Origin: Bacillota bacterium
GTDB taxonomy: Bacteria > Bacillota > Clostridia > Christensenellales > SZUA-584
Reading direction: 5' to 3'
NCBI GenBank assembly: GCA_023415915.1
Contig: JAEZIZ010000001.1
Location: forward strand, 1-37,657
DNA: 37,657 nt
The notes under the pieces were generated by a model that was not told where the DNA came from, ran no database searches, and was given only the letters and a program-made list of their open reading frames with translations. Shown piece after piece: positions 31,849 through 37,657 of this stretch (positions are counted from its first letter, which is position 1; the number at the start of each line of letters is the position of its first letter). A program made the position numbers and the translations under genes.

Positions 31849-33321
31849 ATGAAAAAAGCCTCTAAGTTTATATTGATAATGCTTATGATAATTCTCTGCC
31901 CTGCGTGCGGCGATGACGCTCGGTACGATATGCCGGGAAAGGATATGGGTGCAGCGCAGTCCGCGCGTAACAAAGACTTGGAAGTGGCATGGAGATGCAC
32001 TACCAAAGAAAGTGAGTGGCAGGACAACGGCGCCGTAAATTTAAGCTTTGCTTCCTCGGGGAACGCGGATATAAATATAGATACGTCGCGGCTCCGGCAG
32101 GAGGTTAAAGGCTTTGGCGGAGCGTTCAATGAAAAGGGCTGGGCGGCGCTGTCAGCGCTTGAGCCGGAGCGAAGGGACGCGTGTCTTAAAGCGCTGTTTG
32201 ACCCGGCGGAAGGGGCGAAATTCAATATCTGCAGAGTGCCGATAGGGGCGAGCGATTATGCCATATCGCGCTATACGCTGAACGATACAAAAGACGATTA
32301 CGGTATGAACGATTTTTCCATAGACCGGGACAGGGAAAACCTGATACCGTATATAAAAGCCGCAATGAAGTTTAACCCGGACCTTGCGGTCTGGGGCTCG
32401 GCATGGACGCCGCCTCCATGGATGAAGACGAACGGCAGTTACGACGGCGGGTACATGAAGGACGAAGCAAACGTGTATAAGGCCTATGCGCTTTACCTTG
32501 CGCTTTTTGTGGAAAGCTATCAAGCGGAAGGGATTAACCTTTACGCCGTTGCCGTACAGAATGAGCCCGGGATAGACAGGAACTACCCGAGCTGCATGTG
32601 GGAGCCTGAGCAGTACAGAACGTTCATAAAGGACTATATGGGGCCGCTGTTCGAAGAGCGGGGCGTAAACGCCTCGATTATGCTGGGCACAATGGAGGAC
32701 GGCGATTTTCGGCGGTTTCCTGCGCTGCTGGCAGACCCCGACGTCAACAAATACGTATCCATAGTCGGATTTCAATGGGGCGGGATAGGTTCCGTCGCCA
32801 TGACGCGGGAGTATTATCCCGACAAACTGATATATCAGACGGAAACAGAGTGCGGCAACTTTTACTGGAAGCCGGGGTACGACCCCGACCGTCCGCCAAA
32901 CGACTGGGCGTACGGCGTTTATACATGGAACAAGATTAAAGATTACTTTGACGAAGGCGTCAACGCTTATTTGCTGTGGAACATGGTGCTGGACGAAGAG
33001 GGAAAGAGCATAGACTCACAAAACCCGTGGCCGCAGAACGCCGCTGTAACGGTGGACTTAAGCGTGAAAGAAGCGGCGTATACGCCTATGTTCTACGCGG
33101 TAAAACACTTTTCGTATTATGTGCAGCCTGGCGCGCGCTGCATAGATACCCGTGACACGCAGGGAGCTTTAGCGTTTTTGAACCCCGATGGCAGCCTTGT
33201 GATAGAGCTGCAGAACGAGAGCAGCGAACAGCAAACGCTCACTTTAGACATTGACGGCGGCATGCTGACGGTTTCGCTTCCGGGTACGTCCTGGAATACT
33301 TTCATAGTGCCAAAGCATTGA
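31849..33321 (+). CDS. secreted glycoside hydrolase family 30 enzyme (glucosylceramidase-like)
   Basis: A 490-residue exported retaining glycosidase. Residues 1-20 form a lipoprotein-type signal with CPAC. The TIM barrel begins near residue 80 with VKGFGGAFNEKGW. The acid/base E239 lies in AVQNEPGID and the likely nucleophile E332 in YQTETECGN; WTPPPWMKTNG and LWNMVLDE are further GH30 landmarks. The C-terminal 80 residues form the accessory beta-sandwich common in the family. Family members hydrolyse beta-glucosides, beta-xylosides or beta-1,6-glucans; which one cannot be read here. AGGAGG lies about seven bases before the ATG. It is the only polysaccharide-active enzyme in the window. Confidence 0.93.
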   Translation: MKKASKFILIMLMIILCPACGDDARYDMPGKDMGAAQSARNKDLEVAWRCTTKESEWQDNGAVNLSFASSGNADINIDTSRLRQEVKGFGGAFNEKGWAALSALEPERRDACLKALFDPAEGAKFNICRVPIGASDYAISRYTLNDTKDDYGMNDFSIDRDRENLIPYIKAAMKFNPDLAVWGSAWTPPPWMKTNGSYDGGYMKDEANVYKAYALYLALFVESYQAEGINLYAVAVQNEPGIDRNYPSCMWEPEQYRTFIKDYMGPLFEERGVNASIMLGTMEDGDFRRFPALLADPDVNKYVSIVGFQWGGIGSVAMTREYYPDKLIYQTETECGNFYWKPGYDPDRPPNDWAYGVYTWNKIKDYFDEGVNAYLLWNMVLDEEGKSIDSQNPWPQNAAVTVDLSVKEAAYTPMFYAVKHFSYYVQPGARCIDTRDTQGALAFLNPDGSLVIELQNESSEQQTLTLDIDGGMLTVSLPGTSWNTFIVPKH

Positions 33322-33356
33322 AACAGGGTGCATAATATATCACCGATTATGGTCAG

Positions 33357-33383
33357 GCATATCTTGACACCATATGCTTTTTT
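33357..33383 (+). terminator. terminator after the GH30 gene
   Basis: GCATAT and ATATGC flank a nine-base loop and are followed by TTTTTT. It overlaps the probable promoter of the next gene. Confidence 0.6.
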
Positions 33384-33392
33384 CTGTATGTT
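33364..33392 (+). promoter_or_regulatory. promoter of the 33475 gene, inside the terminator
   Basis: TTGACA (33364-33369) sits in the loop of the preceding hairpin. TATGTT (33387-33392) follows after 17 bases with an upstream TG (extended -10). Confidence 0.55.
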
Positions 33393-33474
33393 ATGATTAC
33401 AGTCATTATGTAACAATTTGATTGCACACAACGGCAGGTTCGGTCCTGCAATCCATTAAGTCAGGAGAAGTAAT

Positions 33475-34002
33475 ATGAATAAAGACCATGGTATCAGCTT
33501 TGAAGTAACCGTTGAGTTTATCGTCGCCGCGGGGCTGACTGTTCTTTTCTTTCTGCCGGGTTTTGGCTTTTTAAGCAAGGCGGTTTCCTGTGCCGGTATA
33601 TTCCCCATGATGAGAGAAATGATGGAGTCTTCCCAGTATGGCTGGGCGGCGTATACGTTTCTTCTGCTTTACATTATTCCTTTACTTGCGATTATCTGCG
33701 TTATTTGCTTTTTTGCCGGGAAAAAGCACGCCGTACGGAGCAATTTCGTCTCGCTGTGCTATACAACCATTGCGCTATTGGTAATACTGATACTGGCGGG
33801 AGCATATTCGGTATCCGGGTTTGAAAATTACGGTCAATCGCTGGTCGATACGGTATCCGGAATGGGAACGCCTTTTTGGATAATGATCGCCGTGTCGGTA
33901 GCGGGGCTGATTTTTGCAGGCATTGCGAGGTCTATGAGGAAGCCGGTCGTGTATACGGTAGGTTCCGGCGCGCCGCCTGATACACAGGGTGAAAAAAAAT
34001 AA
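33475..34002 (+). CDS. small membrane protein, four helices, unknown function
   Basis: A 175-residue protein that I do not recognise. It has four hydrophobic segments near residues 14-34, 55-76, 94-115 and 134-155, with short polar loops and a charged C-terminal tail (RSMRKPVVYTVGSGAPP). The overall plan suggests an integral membrane protein without a soluble domain. AGGAGAAG precedes the ATG. It has its own promoter and a terminator starting at about 34071. No function is inferred. Confidence 0.75.
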   Translation: MNKDHGISFEVTVEFIVAAGLTVLFFLPGFGFLSKAVSCAGIFPMMREMMESSQYGWAAYTFLLLYIIPLLAIICVICFFAGKKHAVRSNFVSLCYTTIALLVILILAGAYSVSGFENYGQSLVDTVSGMGTPFWIMIAVSVAGLIFAGIARSMRKPVVYTVGSGAPPDTQGEKK

Positions 34003-34046
34003 TTTAGGCAGGGCAAAGCGCCTTGCAGCTTTATAAGCACTGTTTT

Positions 34047-34376
34047 TTATGGTTTATTAAGAGCGCCAAGAGAGCCGTCCCTTATGGGCGGACTCTTTTC
34101 TTTTACGCTTTTTAATAAAGCCAAAAATGCGGTATGTAACATACTTATAGCAGAGGGAATACAGTAAATAAAGTTTTTTATTCTCATAAGGCTCCATTCT
34201 TCAGCTGCGTATCTGCCAAATCGTTTAGCAGCATCCCAGTAAATGTGTCGGGTCCGATCACTAAGCTCGTGGCTCCGACGAAACGCAGCGTCTATCTGCG
34301 TAATAATGTTCAGTGCCCAATCTGCGCTCTTCTGCCGATTTGGAAGTGGGTTCATCCCGGTGATTGATTTCTTCAT
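34047..34376 (-). pseudogene. probable truncated integrase-like gene
   Basis: The ORF would encode 109 residues. Residues 16-66 (SADWALNIITQIDAA to RIKNF) look like the N-terminal SAM-like DNA-binding part of a tyrosine recombinase, but no catalytic domain follows. From about residue 67 the sequence loses that character, and the last part reads through the 34071-34104 terminator. I therefore take it as a decayed integrase fragment. The assignment rests on my impression of sequence character, not on a search. It lies exactly where codon use changes, which fits an insertion junction. Confidence 0.4.
34071..34104 (+). terminator. terminator of the 33475 gene
   Basis: GAGCCGTCCC pairs with GGGCGGACTC (bulged A) around TTAT, followed by TTTTCTTTT. 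It lies inside the C-terminal part of the minus-strand ORF 34047-34376. Confidence 0.6.
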
Positions 34377-34515
34377 CTGTAGTCCTCCAAAATTGAGATA
34401 AATTAAAGTACCTCATTTTTGAGCAACAAGCAAATACGAATTTAAGGGCTTACTCAATACGTTTATTCCAAGTGAACCAAATGGTTCTTAAAATACGCCT
34501 TTTTTGAATTTAATC

Positions 34516-34543
34516 TTGAAATATATATTTAAACTTCTATAAT
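34516..34543 (+). promoter_or_regulatory. promoter of the kinase-regulator operon
   Basis: TTGAAA (34516-34521) and TATAAT (34538-34543) with a 16-base spacer. An inverted repeat GAACC-AAAT-GGTTC lies at 34470-34483, upstream of it. The rest of 34377-34577 shows nothing else. Confidence 0.6.
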
Positions 34544-34577
34544 CACACTATGAAGCATTCATGAAGGGAACCGAAAG

Positions 34578-36281
34578 TTGCAATTTCAATATACTCCATA
34601 CATATGGCCACTTATGACTTCTGCTGCTGTGACGCTCTTGCTCGGCATCTATGCGTTTGCAAGGCAGCATTACTCTAAGTGCGCCGCCAGTTTCATCACA
34701 AGCATGTTGCTGGTTGCAGTTTGGTCAGGCGGAAACGCGCTGGAAATGTCCGGGACGGATCTTGCCACCAAGCTTTTTTGGGCCAACGTTCAGTATTTCG
34801 CGTATTGTTTTTCGCCTCTGGCATTGCTGGCGTTGTGCATGCGCTTTACCGGTTACGATAAATGGCTGCATAAAAAAACATTTTGGTGGCTGTTGGTGCT
34901 GCCCGTGGTTATAATCGCGCTCGTTTGGACAGACGTCTATCACGGCCTGATGCGCTACGATTTTCGTTTGGATACCAGCGGAGCCTTTCCTGTGATTGCC
35001 AAACGATATGGCCCGGCTTTTTATATTCACGCCGCTTATCAGCATATCATCAATATTGCCGCTCTCACGATGTTGGTCAGAGCAGTGATATACCGAAAAA
35101 CAGTTTACCGCAACCAGGCCGTGCTCCTTCTCATCGGTGCCGGTCTCATTGTCGTACCAAACATACTTTATATTTCGGGCTTGAGCCCTGCCAAAGGTAT
35201 CGACCTGACACCCGTATTCTTTGGCCCTGCGGGTGTGCTGATGGCTGTTGCGATATTTCGATATAAAATGTTTGATCTGGTTCCTCTGGCACGTGCCGCG
35301 GTGATTGAGAACATGGATGCAGGTGTGCTGGTGATGGACCTGCAAGGCCGCATATTGGACGTAAATCCCGCGTTGGAAAAAATGACGGGTGTTTCTGTCA
35401 AACTGGCCAACGGACGCTACGCGGCGGATGCTTTTTGCAGCACCCCCGAATTCTCAAACGCCTGTATTAACAGAAGCATAACTTATACCGAATTCCAAAG
35501 GTCTGAACCGGACGGCATGCGGATGTACGAAGCTATTTTTTCTCCGCTTACCGACAGCAAGGGTGCGCTGATGGGTCGGCTTGCCATGGTGTACGAGGTG
35601 ACCGAAAAGAAGAAGGTGCAGCAACGGCATCTGGCGCAGCAGCTCAGGCTGGCCGCTTCACGGGAAAAAGAGCAGATGGCGCGTGATCTGCACGACAATC
35701 TCGGACAAATACTGGGGTTCATCAACCTTCAGGCGCAGGGCATACAAAGAGAACTGGTCGTCAGCGGTGTGGATATGGTCAATGAACGGCTATGCCGCCT
35801 GGTGGACGTGACTCAAACAGCGCATGAACAGCTGCGGTCATATATCAAAAACGCCCGCAGCGTGTCCGCCTCGGACAACAGTCTTATTGCGTCATTGCGG
35901 GCCGACATACTGGAGTTTGAGAAGCGCTCGGGCATATCCACAGATTTGAAAATTGATTTTGATTGGGCTAAAATCAGCACGTACACGCAGATCCAGCTGC
36001 TCAGCATAGCCAAGGAAGCCCTAAACAACGTACAGAAGCATTCGGGGGCCTCGCAAGTTTGGTTAACCGTGTCCTGCGAAGAAGGCCAGCTGTGCCTGTC
36101 CGTGGAAGACAACGGCAAAGGCTTTGATTACGGGCGCCCTCACGCTTACGACGCTTTCGGGCTCAATATTATGCAGGAACGCGCAGCAGAGATCGGCGCA
36201 GCGCTGCGTATTGATTCCAGGCCCAAACAAGGCTGTCGAGTCTTGCTGACAATGCCCATGCCCGGAGGTGGAAAGATATGA
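34578..36281 (+). CDS. 7TM-PAS sensor histidine kinase (NarL type)
   Basis: A 567-residue kinase. Residues 1-230 form a seven-helix membrane region, related to that of the 28526 protein. A PAS domain (about 237-350) follows, then a HisKA_3 dimerisation box MARDLHDNLGQIL with phospho-accepting H372. The HATPase domain at the C-terminus has VEDNGKGFDYG and FGLNIMQERA. The start is TTG at 34578, supported by AAGGGA nine bases upstream; the ATG at 34561 is out of frame. Isoleucine is more often ATT/ATC here than ATA, unlike the bulk of the window. It overlaps the regulator gene by four bases. The signal is unknown. Confidence 0.92.
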   Translation: MQFQYTPYIWPLMTSAAVTLLLGIYAFARQHYSKCAASFITSMLLVAVWSGGNALEMSGTDLATKLFWANVQYFAYCFSPLALLALCMRFTGYDKWLHKKTFWWLLVLPVVIIALVWTDVYHGLMRYDFRLDTSGAFPVIAKRYGPAFYIHAAYQHIINIAALTMLVRAVIYRKTVYRNQAVLLLIGAGLIVVPNILYISGLSPAKGIDLTPVFFGPAGVLMAVAIFRYKMFDLVPLARAAVIENMDAGVLVMDLQGRILDVNPALEKMTGVSVKLANGRYAADAFCSTPEFSNACINRSITYTEFQRSEPDGMRMYEAIFSPLTDSKGALMGRLAMVYEVTEKKKVQQRHLAQQLRLAASREKEQMARDLHDNLGQILGFINLQAQGIQRELVVSGVDMVNERLCRLVDVTQTAHEQLRSYIKNARSVSASDNSLIASLRADILEFEKRSGISTDLKIDFDWAKISTYTQIQLLSIAKEALNNVQKHSGASQVWLTVSCEEGQLCLSVEDNGKGFDYGRPHAYDAFGLNIMQERAAEIGAALRIDSRPKQGCRVLLTMPMPGGGKI

Positions 36282-36919
36282 AGCTGATGCTTGTGGATGA
36301 CCATGCGTTGTTTATTGAGGGGCTGAGCTATCTCCTCAAAACATATGGATTCGAGGTCACCTGTGTTGCAAATTCAGGCGAGGAAGCGCTGGAACAAGCC
36401 GCCGTCCATCAGCCTGAGGCCGTATTAATGGACATCTGCATGCCGGGGCTCAGCGGCTTTGATACGCTCAGATTGTTGAAAGCGCAGTACCCGGCTATGA
36501 AGGTGGTCATGCTGACCGCTTCAGAGGGGGATGAGGATCTTTTTCAGGCAATAAAATACGGCGCGGACGGATATTTGCTTAAAAGTACCGGTGCGGCAGA
36601 GCTTGTTGAAGCGCTGCAAGGCATCCGGCAAGGTGAAACTGCTCTTTCTTCTTCGCTGGCCGCGCGATTGCTGGATGAGCTGGAAAATTGCCAAACAGAA
36701 GAAAAAACAGACTCGACTTTGCAGCTTACGCCGCGGCAGCTTGAGATATTGCAGTTGGTGGCTCAGGGCGTTTCCTATAAAGACGTGGCAGAAGCTTTGG
36801 GGCTGACGGAACGTACAATAAAATATCATATGGGGAATATTGTTCAGATACTGCATCTGGAGAACCGTTCTCAAGTTATTGCGCATGCCGCGAAGCTGGG
36901 CATCATTAAAGACGTCTGA
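36278..36919 (+). CDS. NarL/LuxR-family response regulator
   Basis: A 213-residue regulator. The receiver domain (1-118) has D7/D8, phospho-acceptor D52 in VLMDICMPG, and the switch segment VVMLTAS with K104 in LLKS. The C-terminal LuxR helix-turn-helix (about 148-213) shows LTPRQLEILQLVAQGVSYKDVAE and LTERTIKYHMGNI. It pairs with the preceding kinase through a four-base overlap. The next gene downstream, with a palindrome at about -54 to -41 of its putative promoter, is a plausible target. Only the sequence order supports this. Confidence 0.94.
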   Translation: MKLMLVDDHALFIEGLSYLLKTYGFEVTCVANSGEEALEQAAVHQPEAVLMDICMPGLSGFDTLRLLKAQYPAMKVVMLTASEGDEDLFQAIKYGADGYLLKSTGAAELVEALQGIRQGETALSSSLAARLLDELENCQTEEKTDSTLQLTPRQLEILQLVAQGVSYKDVAEALGLTERTIKYHMGNIVQILHLENRSQVIAHAAKLGIIKDV

Positions 36920-36984
36920 TAGGATACCGGTAACAGCATATATAGACGGCGAACGTCGATATTTGTCGTTTTTTGCTTTGAGAC

Positions 36985-37032
36985 TGTACTTTCGTACATT
37001 GTGATAACCCCACTTAATAAATACAATATAAT
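36985..37032 (+). promoter_or_regulatory. possible activated promoter of the surface protein gene
   Basis: The palindrome TGTACTTTCGTACA (36985-36998, arms TGTAC/GTACA) precedes TATAAT at 37027-37032, with no -35 hexamer at the right distance. This resembles an activator-dependent promoter; the NarL-type regulator directly upstream is the likely activator. This is inference from position only. Confidence 0.4.
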
Positions 37033-37062
37033 ATGTGAAGTTATATGCGTTGATGACGATTA

Positions 37063-37082
37063 TTGCGCTTTTTAGTGCGCAA
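37063..37082 (+). other. hairpin in the 5' leader
   Basis: TTGCGC (37063-37068) pairs with GCGCAA (37077-37082) around CTTTTTAGT-type loop sequence, about 30 bases before the ribosome binding site. It could protect the transcript or regulate it. It may equally be without function. Confidence 0.35.
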
Positions 37083-37123
37083 AAACTGATTCGATTAAAG
37101 GCCGTCCCGCTTTGGAGGTTACA

Positions 37124-37657
37124 ATGAGAAAAAAGTTCGCACTCTTTATTTTCACCATTATCTTTTTCTTTTTGTGTTTGCCTTCTTCTCTGACCGCTAT
37201 GGCGGCAGATGAGTATACCTATATCGATGAGAACGGCGTCACCCAAACAACCGCAGCATCGGCAATTACCCCCAGTACTACCACGTTATCCACCGGCTGG
37301 TACGTGGTTAATGCTGACGTAGAAATAACAGGAACCATCACGGTAAGCGGCGACGCAAAACTGATTCTGGTTGATGGCAAGAGACTCACTGTAACCGCAA
37401 GCAGTAATAATGCAGGAATAAGTGTTGTCGGAGGCAACAGTCTCACTATTTACGGGCAAGCGGAGGGAACGGGTGTCCTCAAGGCCACGGGGGATGGGTG
37501 TGGCGCCGGCATCGGCGGCAGATTGTATGAAACACATCCCACAACCGGCACCATCACCATCAACGGCGGCACGGTGGAGGCCTATGGCGGCACTAATGGA
37601 GCGGGCATCGGCAGCGGACTCGGCAGTAGTGGATGGGGGACAACAGGTGGTATCATC
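37124..37657 (+). CDS. secreted glycine-rich repeat protein, 5' part
   Basis: The gene runs off the end of the window with 178 codons seen and no stop. Residues 1-27 form a Sec signal peptide (basic start, phenylalanine-rich core) with likely cleavage after LTAMA. The mature part begins acidic and Thr-rich, then enters beta-strand repeats with GAGIGG and ITINGGTVEAYGG motifs, typical of large beta-helical cell-surface proteins of clostridia. Such proteins often have hundreds of further residues with carbohydrate-binding or cell-wall anchoring domains, which would lie outside the window. GGAGG precedes the ATG by seven bases. Adhesion or surface-layer function is a family-based guess. Confidence 0.8.
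   Translation, partial: MRKKFALFIFTIIFFFLCLPSSLTAMAADEYTYIDENGVTQTTAASAITPSTTTLSTGWYVVNADVEITGTITVSGDAKLILVDGKRLTVTASSNNAGISVVGGNSLTIYGQAEGTGVLKATGDGCGAGIGGRLYETHPTTGTITINGGTVEAYGGTNGAGIGSGLGSSGWGTTGGII

Overview
This window looks like chromosomal DNA from a Gram-positive, probably anaerobic, member of the Clostridia (Bacillota). The evidence is strong GGAGG-type ribosome binding sites, many lipoprotein signal peptides, Bce-style and LacI-style regulation, and clostridial-type enzymes such as an iron-dependent alcohol dehydrogenase, a COG2509-like FAD enzyme and a GH30 glycosidase. G+C is near half. Isoleucine is written mostly as ATA across most of the window. I cannot name a genus. I see no rRNA, tRNA, CRISPR array or intact mobile element.

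Layout. 1-3000: acylphosphatase and a convergent serine acetyltransferase, a small membrane protein and a lipoprotein of unknown function. 3026-8107 (minus strand): a two-component system (OmpR-type regulator and intramembrane-type kinase) followed by an ABC exporter (ATPase and 870-residue FtsX-like permease). The identical 14-bp palindrome TGACAGTTTTGTCA precedes both halves, so this resembles an antimicrobial-peptide or cell-envelope-stress detoxification module. 8344-9806: an unrecognised 343-residue protein, a possible 19-residue peptide gene and a strong terminator. 9829-16262: iron alcohol dehydrogenase, flavin-reductase-like protein, then a LacI-regulated group: a sugar-phosphate isomerase/epimerase-type TIM barrel with two identical operators around its promoter, the LacI-family regulator, and a secreted S9 peptidase with a related operator. 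16317-19625: a C_GCAxxG_C_C redox protein, an FAD dehydrogenase, a LysE exporter and a ferritin-like protein. 19772-30886: three cyclic-di-GMP enzymes (GGDEF, GGDEF/HD-GYP, GGDEF/EAL) interspersed with a 37-residue cysteine-rich peptide gene, PEBP and PrcB-like lipoproteins, a RimK-like ATP-grasp ligase and an ABC exporter. 31088-34002: LemA, a secreted GH30 glycosidase and a membrane protein. 34047-37657: a probable integrase remnant, then a 7TM histidine kinase with NarL-type regulator and the start of a large secreted glycine-rich repeat protein. Isoleucine codon choice shifts here, which suggests separate acquisition.

The features I find most worth attention are the 37-residue Cys-rich peptide gene (21032-21145), a family of about 28-bp palindromic intergenic repeats (six copies), the two matched operator sets, the in-frame tandem repeat mini-ORF at 9384, and a 57-bp tail-to-tail gene overlap at 28526-28582.
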